NCBI GenBank assembly: GCA_017455945.1
Contig: JAFTLM010000074.1
Span: 1-16,302 of the forward strand
Length of the DNA: 16,302 bases
DNA from: Clostridia bacterium
GTDB taxonomy: Bacteria; Bacillota; Clostridia; Oscillospirales; CAG-272
Direction: 5' to 3'
A program made the translations under genes and the position numbers. Below the pieces are notes generated by a model. That model was not told where the DNA came from, did no database searches, and worked only from the letters and a program-made list of their open reading frames with translations. Below are positions 7,819 to 14,577 of this stretch, in pieces. Each line of letters begins with the position of its first letter. Position 1 is the stretch's first letter.

Positions 7819-8268
7819 TCAACCCCCCTTTTTTTGAAGAATAAGCTGTGACAGAAGCAGTATGGGCTGGAACGCAAGCAGGGGAATTACCGTGGCAAGC
7901 ACGTTGAACTGCCCTGTAATAAAAGCTACTACCAATGCTCCTACCATAGAAAACATACGTATGAGATAAGACAGCTTTTGAGCGTTTTGGATTCCGCCCG
8001 CGTGTTCGGCGGCAAACTTTTCAGCCTCTTCCTCGCTCATTTCGGCGTCACCGCGAAGCTCCACGAATTTGTTTACGGCACTGTTGACCGAAATTGTCAG
8101 GAAAAGAAAGTTGAATACCGAAACAAAGCACCCAAGCAAAACGCCCGTGATTACCTTGTACGAGAATTGCCCCAACAGGGCGAATATTGCGACTGTTGCG
8201 GCTGAGACGGCAATCTCGCCCACAGCCAGTGCCGCAACGGCTCCCAAAGCCGAATTTTTGTTTTTCAT
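7819..8268 (-). CDS. atpI: AtpI-like membrane protein, ATP synthase assembly factor
   Basis: This is a small membrane protein of the ATP synthase I type, 149 aa. Members of the family help assemble the c-ring or supply ions and are not structural subunits. Four hydrophobic segments are visible (about residues 11-33, 38-60, 100-117 and 121-143), with a charged acidic loop in the middle (MSEEEAEKFAAEHAG). Position at the head of the atp operon just before atpB is the main support; sequence conservation in this family is low. The start ATG has CGGAG 9 nt upstream. It ends 3 nt before the atpB TTG. Confidence 0.8.
   Translation of the reverse strand: MKNKNSALGAVAALAVGEIAVSAATVAIFALLGQFSYKVITGVLLGCFVSVFNFLFLTISVNSAVNKFVELRGDAEMSEEEAEKFAAEHAGGIQNAQKLSYLIRMFSMVGALVVAFITGQFNVLATVIPLLAFQPILLLSQLILQKKGG
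7823..7830 (-). promoter_or_regulatory. Ribosome binding site that decides the TTG start of atpB
   Basis: AAGGGGGG at the very end of the atpI coding region lies 7 nt before the TTG of atpB. The intervening bases include the atpI stop TGA in the same frame. This spacing supports TTG rather than any other codon as the start. Confidence 0.7.
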
Positions 8269-8304
8269 AGTCGAAAACTCCGTTAAAATGTGATGTTTTA
8301 AAAA

Positions 8305-8604
8305 TTATTGAGGTTTGTTTTTTGTTTCTTGCTCCTTGTTTTCTCGGTCGCGTTCTCGACGTTCTTTTTCAAGCCGTTCAAGGCTTTCGAAGGCACTGAT
8401 AATGAATTTTATCATCGAGATAAAGCCCACAAGAGCACCCAGCACCCCGAGCAGGGCGTAGAGCCACCGCGGAGCCGAGCATTTTTCGACGAGCAGCCAC
8501 GAGAGCCCCAGCATAAGCAGGAGCGGTGTCGCAAGATTAAAAAGCGATTGGAAAAGTATATTAAGAATGTACATTGCGTTTACAAATTTCCTGTACATAT
8601 TCAT
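8305..8604 (-). CDS. AtpZ-like small membrane protein, first gene of the atp operon
   Basis: This 99-aa protein has two membrane helices (about residues 20-38 and 46-68) and a very charged C-terminal tail of about 30 residues (LERLEKERRERDRENKEQE). The helix pair and its join resemble the AtpZ/AtpI (PF09527) family, which precedes atpI or atpB in many Firmicutes. The role, perhaps magnesium supply or assembly with AtpI, is inferred from family and position. I start it at the ATG at 8604, with GGAGG 4-5 nt upstream; an ATG at 8598 is nearly as good. A longer reading up to 8667 would run over the operon promoter and is unlikely. Confidence 0.65.
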   Translation of the reverse strand: MNMYRKFVNAMYILNILFQSLFNLATPLLLMLGLSWLLVEKCSAPRWLYALLGVLGALVGFISMIKFIISAFESLERLEKERRERDRENKEQETKNKPQ

Positions 8605-8638
8605 TATACCTCCAAAAAGCAAACATAAACCTATTTTA

Positions 8639-8667
8639 AATATACCACAAATTGCTTTTAAAATCAA
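8639..8667 (-). promoter_or_regulatory. Sigma-A-type promoter of the atp operon
   Basis: TTGATT (8662-8667) and TATATT (8639-8644) are separated by 17 nt, and TGG just before the -10 makes it an extended -10. Transcription should begin near 8632, giving a leader of about 28 nt to the ATG at 8604. No other promoter was seen inside the atp genes. Confidence 0.75.
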
Positions 8668-8789
8668 GCGTTTTGGGAAAAATTAATTATTTAACGTGAA
8701 AGTTATTGATTTAACAAAGATTTGTTCATTTTTGCTCTTTAAATGTGCTGATAAATAGTTTAGCGGCGGAGAGAACGGGGGAACGGGTC

Positions 8790-8839
8790 GCTTTTTTGCA
8801 AAAAAGCTCCGCAAAAAACCTTCCTAACGAAAGTTTTTT
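8790..8839 (-). terminator. Two adjacent T-rich hairpins upstream of the atp promoter
   Basis: GCTTTTTTGCAAAAAAGC (8790-8807) is a perfect 18-bp palindrome. Next to it, 8813-8839 reads on the minus strand as an 11-bp stem with one G-T pair, six A pairing with six T, and a 5-nt loop. Read on the minus strand, both resemble intrinsic terminators and could shield the atp operon from upstream transcripts. They may equally be part of a repeat element. Confidence 0.4.
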
Positions 8840-8862
8840 GATTGTTTTGTGCGTTGCCGTTC

Positions 8863-8887
8863 ACTCGTCGGCTGAACACCGACGAGT
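8863..8887. repeat. Perfect 9-bp hairpin
   Basis: ACTCGTCGG and CCGACGAGT flank a 7-nt loop (CTGAACA). The stem is perfect and G/C-rich, lies in non-coding DNA and has no clear T-tract, so it reads as a structural element and not a terminator. Confidence 0.55.
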
Positions 8888-8940
8888 TTGTTGGGCTGAT
8901 GGTTGGGAGCTTTAGATTGCTGTCGGTGCGTACTGCCGCA

Positions 8941-8969
8941 GGGCGTCAGGGACCACTACCCTGCCGCCC
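8941..8969. repeat. 11-bp G/C-rich hairpin with one mismatch
   Basis: GGGCGTCAGGG pairs with CCCTGCCGCCC across a 7-nt loop (ACCACTA), with a single T/C mismatch in the stem. It lies in the middle of the intergenic region and is among its strongest predicted structures. Confidence 0.55.
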
Positions 8970-9078
8970 CTCACGAAACAGTTACAAGAAAAATGGAGGT
9001 GTTGAGCCGACATTTTTCGGAGTGCGACAGATATGTTAGCACTAATCATATTTCGTGAATGGCGAAGCCGTTATGCCC

Positions 9079-9126
9079 GCACCGGTAGGTGCCCGAAGGC
9101 ATTTTGCCTCACCGGCAAGGTGCACC
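9079..9126. repeat. Cluster of small palindromes
   Basis: Three short inverted repeats follow each other: GCACC-GGTA-GGTGC (9079-9092), AGGCA-TTT-TGCCT (9097-9109) and the palindrome GGTGCACC (9119-9126). GCACC at the left can also pair with GGTGC at the right, closing the inner hairpins into a branched fold. They abut the rpsU terminator. Confidence 0.45.
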
Positions 9127-9158
9127 AAAAAACGCAGACCTTTAAGGTCTGCGTTTTT
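9127..9158 (-). terminator. Intrinsic terminator of rpsU
   Basis: CGCAGACC and GGTCTGCG form a perfect 8-bp stem with a 5-nt loop. It is flanked by A and T runs, so the minus-strand RNA ends in six U. It starts about 15 nt after the rpsU stop. The symmetrical flanks mean it could also stop transcription from the other side. Confidence 0.9.
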
Positions 9159-9172
9159 GAGACAAATAATTA

Positions 9173-9349
9173 TTACTTGTACTTGCGCTTTCTTGCGGCT
9201 TCAGACTTCTTCTTGCGCTTAACACTAGGCTTTTCGTAGTGTTCTCTCTTGCGAAGTTCGGTGAGGACGCCGGAACGAGCGCACTGACGCTTAAAGCGAC
9301 GAAGGGCACTGTCCAAGGACTCGCCTTCTTTTACTCTAACTTCTGCCAT
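9173..9349 (-). CDS. rpsU: 30S ribosomal protein S21
   Basis: This is ribosomal protein S21, a small basic protein near the mRNA exit and anti-Shine-Dalgarno region of the 30S subunit. It is 58 aa, the normal length in Firmicutes. The start MAEVRVKEGESLDSALRRFK is the family signature, CARSGVLTELRKREHYEKPS follows, and the tail is Lys/Arg-rich (VKRKKKSEAARKRKYK). A GGGAGGG site lies 8 nt before the ATG. It has its own perfect promoter and its own terminator, so it forms a single-gene unit between the leuS and atp operons. Confidence 0.97.
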   Translation of the reverse strand: MAEVRVKEGESLDSALRRFKRQCARSGVLTELRKREHYEKPSVKRKKKSEAARKRKYK

Positions 9350-9404
9350 TACTTATTCCCTCCCTCCGCTTGTCACGAGCTACTCGCAACAATACTCTTC
9401 TTGT

Positions 9405-9433
9405 ATTATACTACAATTCTTACAAATTGTCAA
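9405..9433 (-). promoter_or_regulatory. Perfect consensus sigma-A promoter of rpsU
   Basis: TTGACA (9428-9433) and TATAAT (9405-9410) are spaced by exactly 17 nt. Transcription should begin near 9398, leaving a leader of about 49 nt with the GGGAGGG binding site. An inverted repeat, AAATTGT-CAAT-ACAATTT (9424-9441), overlaps the -35 box and might be an operator or a weak stop for leuS read-through. Confidence 0.92.
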
Positions 9434-9441
9434 TACAATTT
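9424..9441. repeat. Inverted repeat over the rpsU -35 box
   Basis: AAATTGT and ACAATTT are perfect 7-bp arms with a 4-nt centre. The element covers the whole TTGACA box and lies 21 nt beyond the leuS stop. It has no T-tract, so a terminator role is doubtful. Confidence 0.4.
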
Positions 9442-9462
9442 TCTAAATTTTTTCGTCTTTTT

Positions 9463-11862
9463 TTAGGGCTTGACAACGATATTGATTATCTTATTGGGAA
9501 CTGCTATCTCTTTGACGATAGTTTTTCCTTCAATCGCCTCTGCAAGTACCTTTTTAGCCTCTGCAATCGCCTCGTCCTTGGGGCAGTTAAGCGGAAGCAT
9601 TACTCTTCCTCTTACCTTACCGTTTATCTGGACAGCGACCTCAACCGTATTATCAACCGTCTTTGCCTCGTCGTACTCGGGCCACTCTGCTGTAGAGCAA
9701 AGTCCGTTGTTTCCGAGCAGGCTCCAGATTTCCTCACAGATATGGGGCGCGAAGGGGCAAAGGATTCTTACAAGTATACCAAGCTCGTCCTTGGTTATGC
9801 TTCCCACCTCATAGACGTCATTGATGTATGCCATCATTGATGCTATTGCGGTATTGAATTTCATATCGTCGATATCGAGAGTGACCTTCTTTACAAGCTT
9901 ATGTGTCTTTGTCACAAGAGCCTCGGTAACGCCGTTACCCTTTGCTATATCAACAAGGTCCATAACCCTGTCAAGGAATCTCTTACAGCCCTTGATGCTG
10001 CTTTCGGACCAGGGAGCTGCTGCTCCGTAATCGCCCATAAAGAGGATATAAGTACGAAGGACGTCCGCGCCGTACTGGTCAACCACCTCGTTGGGATCGA
10101 TGACGTTTCCGCGCGACTTGGACATCTTCTCACCGTCGGGGCCGAGGATAAGTCCCTGGGCTGTTCTCTTTGCGTAGGGTTCTTCGGTATTTACCTCGCC
10201 CATATCGTAGAGGAACTTATGCCAGAAACGCGAGTAAATCATATGACGTGTAACGTGCTCCATACCGCCGTTATACCAGTCAACGGGCATCCAATATTTA
10301 AGCTTTTCGGGGTCTGCCAGGCACTTATCGTTATTGGGGTCGATATAGCGGAGGAAGTACCAGGAAGAGCCTGCCCACTGGGGCATTGTATCGGTCTCAC
10401 GCTTTGCGTCTTTTCCGCAGACGGGGCATTTACAGTTTACAAACTCGGGAATCTTGGCAAGGGGTGATTCTCCGCCTTCGCCGGGTTCAAAGTTCTTAAC
10501 GTCAGGAAGTCTCAAGGGAAGTTCTTCTTCGGGAACGGGAACCATTCCGCAATGCTGACAGTGGACGATCGGGATAGGCTCGCCCCAATATCTCTGGCGG
10601 TTGAACGCCCAGTCCTTCATCTTATACTGCACGCCCTCTTCGCCAATTCCCTTTTCTTCAAGGTATTCTATCATTCTCTTGATAGAGTCCTTCTTATTGG
10701 TAAAGCCGTTGAGGAATTCGGAGTTGACCATCTCGCCGTCGCCCGTGTAGGCTTCCTTGGCGATATCTCCGCCCTTGATAACCTCAATTATATCGATACC
10801 AAATTTATTTGCGAACTCATAGTCACGCTCGTCGTGGGCGGGAACCGCCATAATGGCACCTGTTCCGTAGCCCATCATTACGTAGTCGGCAACGTAGATG
10901 GGAATCTCCTTACCGTTAAGGGGATTGATGCCGCATATTCCCTCAATCTTTACGCCTGTTTTATCCTTATTAAGCTGTGTACGCTGGAACTCGGTTTTCT
11001 TTGCGCATTCCTCGCGGTAAGCCTCAAGCTCGGCATAATTGGTTATCTTATCGGCACATCTTGCAAGCATAGGATGCTCGGGGGCGATTACCATAAACGT
11101 AACTCCGAAAAGAGTATCGGGGCGTGTTGTATATATACGAAGTGTTTCGTCTGCTCCCTTTACCTTGAAGTTTACAAAAGCACCTGTGGACTTACCTATC
11201 CAGTTGACCTGCTGCTGTTTAACCTGGGGCAGATAGTCGACGTTCTCAAGACCTTCAAGGAGCTTATCGGCATATTTGGTTATTCTCAGATACCAAACGT
11301 CCTTGGATTTCTGTACGATATCACTATGGCAGATATCGCACTTACCGCCCTGGGAGTCCTCATTGGAAAGGACGACCTTACAGTGGGGGCAATAGTTTAC
11401 GAGTGCCGTATCGCGGTAAGCAAGACCGTTTTTGAAGAGCTCAAGGAATATGTGCTGTGTCCATCTGTAATATTTTTCGTCTGTTGTATCGATGGTTCTT
11501 GTCCAGTCAAAGGAGAAGCCTACTCTCTTAAGCTGGTTTGTAAACTTTTCGATATTTGCGTCTGTAAGTATTCTGGGGTGTGTATTGAATTTGATTGCGG
11601 AGTTCTCTGTGGGAAGACCGAATGCGTCAAAGCCTATGGGGAAAAGGACGTTATAGCCCTGCATTCTCCTTTTACGGCTGACCACCTCAAGTCCCGAATA
11701 CGCCTTGATGTGTCCTACGTGCATTCCCGCTCCGCTGGGATATGGGAACTCGACAAGTCCGAAAAATTTGGGCTTATCCGAATTATCCTGAGCTTCAAAA
11801 ACGTGCTCTGCTTCCCATTTGTCCTGCCATTTCTTTTCAACGGCTAAAAAATCGTATTTCAT
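9463..11862 (-). CDS. leuS: Leucyl-tRNA synthetase
   Basis: This is the class I synthetase that attaches leucine to tRNA-Leu. At 799 aa it has the length of the bacterial Firmicute type. The HIGH-like motif is HVGH at residues 48-51 (preceded by PYPSGAGM), and KMSKS is at 579-583. The editing domain is intact (TTRPDTLFGVTFMVIAPEHP, later YGTGAIMAVPAHDERDYEFA), so misacylated tRNA should be hydrolysed. Cysteine pairs CPHC...CDIC and CQHC...CPVC suggest zinc-binding insertions. Start: ATG at 11862 with AAAGGAAA upstream, 39 nt after rsfS. There is no T-box leader, so leucine starvation control is not visible here. Confidence 0.98.
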   Translation of the reverse strand: MKYDFLAVEKKWQDKWEAEHVFEAQDNSDKPKFFGLVEFPYPSGAGMHVGHIKAYSGLEVVSRKRRMQGYNVLFPIGFDAFGLPTENSAIKFNTHPRILTDANIEKFTNQLKRVGFSFDWTRTIDTTDEKYYRWTQHIFLELFKNGLAYRDTALVNYCPHCKVVLSNEDSQGGKCDICHSDIVQKSKDVWYLRITKYADKLLEGLENVDYLPQVKQQQVNWIGKSTGAFVNFKVKGADETLRIYTTRPDTLFGVTFMVIAPEHPMLARCADKITNYAELEAYREECAKKTEFQRTQLNKDKTGVKIEGICGINPLNGKEIPIYVADYVMMGYGTGAIMAVPAHDERDYEFANKFGIDIIEVIKGGDIAKEAYTGDGEMVNSEFLNGFTNKKDSIKRMIEYLEEKGIGEEGVQYKMKDWAFNRQRYWGEPIPIVHCQHCGMVPVPEEELPLRLPDVKNFEPGEGGESPLAKIPEFVNCKCPVCGKDAKRETDTMPQWAGSSWYFLRYIDPNNDKCLADPEKLKYWMPVDWYNGGMEHVTRHMIYSRFWHKFLYDMGEVNTEEPYAKRTAQGLILGPDGEKMSKSRGNVIDPNEVVDQYGADVLRTYILFMGDYGAAAPWSESSIKGCKRFLDRVMDLVDIAKGNGVTEALVTKTHKLVKKVTLDIDDMKFNTAIASMMAYINDVYEVGSITKDELGILVRILCPFAPHICEEIWSLLGNNGLCSTAEWPEYDEAKTVDNTVEVAVQINGKVRGRVMLPLNCPKDEAIAEAKKVLAEAIEGKTIVKEIAVPNKIINIVVKP

Positions 11863-11901
11863 ATATAATTTCCTTTCTTGATGTCGGATAATTTTTTCTT
11901 A

Positions 11902-12303
11902 TCAGTTATCGAATGTAAGCTCGGGGGCTGTATCGCCGTACAGCTTATCCAGGTTATAGAAATCTCTTGCCTCACGGCTGAAAATATGAACCACAACGCT
12001 GCTATAGTCCACAACGCCCCAGGTATCGTTGCCTCTGCCCTCCACGTTATAGGGCTTTACGCCTCTTTCTTCAAGCTTATACTCCACCTCGCCCGCAAGT
12101 GCTTTGACCTGGGTACTTGAATTACCCGTACAAAGTACGAAATAATCGGCGATAGAGGTTTTATCTTCAACATAAATTACCTTTATGTTATGTCCTTTTT
12201 TGGAGTCAAGCACCTCGGCAATGGCAAATGCCAGCTCCTTGGGAGTGGCATTTTCAAGCGAGGGAAGCTTTTTCTCTACTGTTTCAACTTTCATCTCTTC
12301 CAT
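11902..12303 (-). CDS. rsfS: Ribosomal silencing factor RsfS (YbeB/iojap family)
   Basis: RsfS binds protein L14 of the 50S subunit and blocks subunit joining when nutrients are scarce. The protein is 133 aa. The conserved core is visible: a first helix (PKELAFAIAEVLDSKKG), the strand and loop DKTSIADYFVLCTGNSSTQVKALAGEVE, and the C-terminal WGVVDYSSVVVHIFSREARDFYNLDKLYGD. The first 15 residues are a variable charged lead. An AAAGGAAAA site lies before the ATG at 12303; an ATG three codons later is also possible. It follows the LCP gene by 15 nt and precedes leuS. Confidence 0.95.
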   Translation of the reverse strand: MEEMKVETVEKKLPSLENATPKELAFAIAEVLDSKKGHNIKVIYVEDKTSIADYFVLCTGNSSTQVKALAGEVEYKLEERGVKPYNVEGRGNDTWGVVDYSSVVVHIFSREARDFYNLDKLYGDTAPELTFDN

Positions 12304-12318
12304 ATCAGCTTTTCCTTT

Positions 12319-13293
12319 TTATTTTGGTATTATTTCAATGCCCTCACCGTCGATTTTATCGGCGGTATATACGTGGGCTTTAATTTCTTTGTTATACACA
12401 GCTTCAAACTCGCTTCTGCTTTTGTCGCTGTAAATATGCTTTTCGTCAAACTTTGCTCCGCCGTTAATCTTTCCAAGCAGTTCTTCGCAACCGCTTTTTG
12501 ACAGTATATAAAACCACGCTCCGCTCTTTTCCGAACGCACCTCTTCTCCCGGCACCGTCACAAAGCTCATTTTTTCGGGCGGCGAATCCTTGAGGGTATT
12601 ATACGCTGACAAAAGTCTGTTAATCGGAATATCGGTTTTTATATATCGCAACGAGAGGCTTGCAAGTGACAAAAGCTTCATTCCGGTTGCCTTTTGGGCA
12701 AAAGATTTTGCCAGTGCCGAAATAAATATTTTCTGGGCGTCCATTCGTCCTATATCGGCACGAAGGTAGCCCGAACGGTATCTGACAAATCCCACAGCAG
12801 CTTTTCCGTCAAGTGTCTGCATTCCTTTTTTCAAGTGTATAGACAGATCTTGCGCGGGGTCATCGTAATCCATATCCACGGGCACGTTAATATCAACTCC
12901 GCCAATCGCGTCTATGGCTTTTTTCACAAACTCGGAATCGAAAGCCACGTATCCGTTTATTTCCACGTTCATCGAGCGTGAAATTTCGTCACACAGCTCT
13001 TTATATCCTCCGAGTTTTTTTGAGGCTCCGTTGATTTTTTTATATCCGTTATCGCCAAGATTTACGTAAGTATCTCTCGGAATCTGGAAAAAAGTTACGT
13101 TCTCGTTTGCTTCGTCAAGCGAAACCAACATTATTGCATCGTCAAGTCCGGACGCACTATCCCTACCGCAAACCAGCAGGTTAAAGGTTTCCAAAGAAGC
13201 TTCTTTTTTGGGGGATATCGCCCCGCTCTGAATAAAAAGCACGGGTGCAAGCAAGCATATCAAAATCACCGCTATCAGGTTTGTATATTTCAA
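12319..13293 (-). CDS. LytR-CpsA-Psr (LCP) family cell-wall polymer ligase
   Basis: LCP proteins transfer lipid-linked polymers such as teichoic acids or capsule onto peptidoglycan outside the membrane. The protein is 324 aa with one N-terminal membrane helix (about residues 4-24). The domain follows: CGRDSASGLDDAIMLVSLDE, then PRDTYVNLG with KKINGASKKLGG, and the arginine-rich RYRSGYLRADIGRMDAQK near the catalytic pocket. It starts at TTG 13293: an in-frame TGA lies just upstream, and GAGGTGA stands 6 nt before it. The position between yqeK and rsfS is common in Firmicutes. The polymer it handles cannot be told. Confidence 0.9.
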   Translation of the reverse strand: MKYTNLIAVILICLLAPVLFIQSGAISPKKEASLETFNLLVCGRDSASGLDDAIMLVSLDEANENVTFFQIPRDTYVNLGDNGYKKINGASKKLGGYKELCDEISRSMNVEINGYVAFDSEFVKKAIDAIGGVDINVPVDMDYDDPAQDLSIHLKKGMQTLDGKAAVGFVRYRSGYLRADIGRMDAQKIFISALAKSFAQKATGMKLLSLASLSLRYIKTDIPINRLLSAYNTLKDSPPEKMSFVTVPGEEVRSEKSGAWFYILSKSGCEELLGKINGGAKFDEKHIYSDKSRSEFEAVYNKEIKAHVYTADKIDGEGIEIIPK

Positions 13294-13299
13294 CTCAAA

Positions 13300-13306
13300 T
13301 CACCTC
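13300..13306 (-). promoter_or_regulatory. Shine-Dalgarno that decides the TTG start of the LCP gene
   Basis: GAGGTGA lies 6 nt upstream of the TTG at 13293. Its last three bases are an in-frame stop, so the coding region cannot begin farther upstream, and later start codons would remove part of the membrane anchor. Confidence 0.75.
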
Positions 13307-13312
13307 TGTGAA

Positions 13313-13951
13313 TCAGTTGACCTCCTCGCAAAGTGACAGTACAAGTGAGTTTCTTGCTTTAAATGTATCGTCGCTTATGGGCGCGTTTTCGGAAATAAGC
13401 GAAGCAAGTGTCATATCAAACGACACCAAAAGTGTTTTGGTTAGATGGGTATCTCTTTCCTTTTCGCTCATTTTTTCGGGTTTCGCGTCCCAGAAAATAC
13501 GTCTTAGTTTTACACAATCGTCAAATTTCCGCGACTCGTCGATATAATCGGCAAGATACACAATTTTTTCAAGCAACGTCATTTCGGCGTTTCCCGTAGT
13601 ATGCCACCTGACAGCCGAAACAACTTCTTCGTCGGCAAAGTCGGGATACAGAACGGGAATAAGCACCGCCGCTGTTTTTGCGTGAAAGGTCTTTGGTGTT
13701 AGAATGTCTTGCTTTGTGGTTATTATACCAAACTCACGGCAAATTTGCAACTGTTTTTCTGTGGAATATTCTTTGGTTATATCGTGAAGAAGTCCCGCCG
13801 CTCTCAGCACGTCTATCTTATCGGGGGCATATATCTCACCGATACGTGCCGCCATTTTTTCGACCTCTGCGGTATGAAAAAAACGTTTTTCTGACATTTT
13901 CTCCGAAATTTCATCACGAAGCAACTCAAGTTGTTTTTCTGTAAATTTCAT
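13313..13951 (-). CDS. yqeK: HD-domain Ap4A hydrolase (YqeK type)
   Basis: YqeK-type HD enzymes cleave diadenosine tetraphosphate symmetrically into two ADP. The protein is 212 aa from the ATG at 13951, which lies just past the nadD stop; a TTG 27 nt farther upstream would overlap nadD and is less likely. Metal ligands of the HD fold are visible: His26 in FHTAEVEKMA, His56-Asp57 in LLHDITKEYS, the WHTTG histidine and the aspartates of LADYIDESR. No clear ribosome binding site is seen, so coupling to nadD is probable. It sits directly after nadD, the usual Firmicute pairing. Confidence 0.93.
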   Translation of the reverse strand: MKFTEKQLELLRDEISEKMSEKRFFHTAEVEKMAARIGEIYAPDKIDVLRAAGLLHDITKEYSTEKQLQICREFGIITTKQDILTPKTFHAKTAAVLIPVLYPDFADEEVVSAVRWHTTGNAEMTLLEKIVYLADYIDESRKFDDCVKLRRIFWDAKPEKMSEKERDTHLTKTLLVSFDMTLASLISENAPISDDTFKARNSLVLSLCEEVN

Positions 13952-13952
13952 T

Positions 13953-14576
13953 TTAATCTTTATAAAGTCGGTTTTCAATTATATATTTTTCAACGGCAGG
14001 CGGAACCATACGGCTTATGCTTTTCCCTGCTTTTACCGCTTCTCTTATCTCGGTAGAATTCAGTTCAATAGGCTCTCCCACAAGCTTACGGAACATTTTT
14101 CCGCTTTCCTTATAATACTTGGCAAGCTTATTGACTATCATTGTGTCAAGCATTGCGTCTTTCTCACGTCTCATATACACAGGATAGCACAAATCAAGAA
14201 TTTCCTTATACTTATACCAGGTATCAAACGAGAGCACCATATCGGTTCCGCAAAGCAACAGCAGGCGTCTGCCCTTTGCCGAAAGAGCTTTCAGTGTATC
14301 AACGGTATAGCTTTTTCCGCCGCGCTTTATCTCCATATCCGAAACCACAACGCCGTCCATTCCCGCAAAGGCAAGCTCGCACATTTTTAATCTGTGCATA
14401 GGGTTGTCAAGCGGGTCTATCTCCTTATGCGGAGGGATTGCGGAAGGAATTACGAAAAGGTAATCAAGGCGCATCTGCTCCATAAAGAGCTTTGCCGTTT
14501 CTACGTGAGCGTTATGCACGGGAGCAAAGGTTCCGCCGTATATACCTACTCTTGTATCTGCAAACTGTTCTGCCAT
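13953..14576 (-). CDS. nadD: Nicotinate-nucleotide adenylyltransferase
   Basis: NadD joins nicotinate mononucleotide and ATP to form deamido-NAD, the step before NAD synthetase. It is 207 aa. The nucleotidyltransferase motif GGTFAPVHNAH lies at residues 14-24; Ala replaces the usual Asp of GGTFDP. Downstream are SAIPPHKE and the C-terminal STEIREAVKAGKSISRMVPP motif (the ISSTxIR-type signature). Its ATG comes one nt after the yhbY stop, so translational coupling is likely; no strong separate binding site is seen. Confidence 0.95.
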   Translation of the reverse strand: MAEQFADTRVGIYGGTFAPVHNAHVETAKLFMEQMRLDYLFVIPSAIPPHKEIDPLDNPMHRLKMCELAFAGMDGVVVSDMEIKRGGKSYTVDTLKALSAKGRRLLLLCGTDMVLSFDTWYKYKEILDLCYPVYMRREKDAMLDTMIVNKLAKYYKESGKMFRKLVGEPIELNSTEIREAVKAGKSISRMVPPAVEKYIIENRLYKD

Positions 14577-14577
14577 A

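Larger units (their letters stand above)
8668..9126. other. Gene-free intergenic region rich in inverted repeats
   Basis: I see no credible gene in this stretch of about 460 bp. The left part (8668-8760) is A/T-rich upstream DNA of the atp promoter, with an AACAAA-GA-TTTGTT inverted repeat at 8713-8726. The rest (8761-9126) is richer in G and C and packed with hairpins: 8790-8807, 8813-8839, 8863-8887, 8941-8969, 9079-9092, 9097-9109 and 9119-9126. Such density suggests a dispersed palindromic repeat or a structured RNA. I do not recognise it as a known RNA family. Confidence 0.5.

Noticed and set aside
8605..8667. Longer AtpZ-like protein starting at 8667
   Set aside because: The extra codons cover the -10 and -35 boxes of a good promoter; GGAGG before the ATG at 8604 marks the likely start.
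8713..8726. Rex (NADH-sensing repressor) operator
   Set aside because: The arms are in the opposite order from the Rex consensus and the spacing differs.
8842..9039. Plus-strand reading frame of 65 codons in the intergenic region
   Set aside because: It starts with TTG without a ribosome binding site, crosses several hairpins and has no protein-like composition; it probably only reads through the repeat element.
9033..9239. Plus-strand reading frame of 68 codons starting with ATG
   Set aside because: It runs through the rpsU terminator and antisense into rpsU; no ribosome binding site and no recognisable family.
10552..11847. 431-codon open frame antisense to leuS (and a 495-codon one antisense to atpD and atpG, 1979-3466)
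   Set aside because: Both mirror strongly conserved genes; cysteine- and valine-rich, low-complexity translations show they are codon-usage shadows.
11863..11901. T-box leader for leuS
   Set aside because: Only 39 nt separate rsfS and leuS, too short for a T-box, and no T-box core motif is present.
13952..13978. TTG start at 13978 for yqeK
   Set aside because: It overlaps nadD by about 26 nt; the ATG at 13951 begins at the normal family N-terminus.
14015..14576. Possible inactive NadD because Ala replaces Asp in GGTFDP
   Set aside because: All other motifs are intact and this position varies among Firmicute NadD proteins, so loss of function is not supported.
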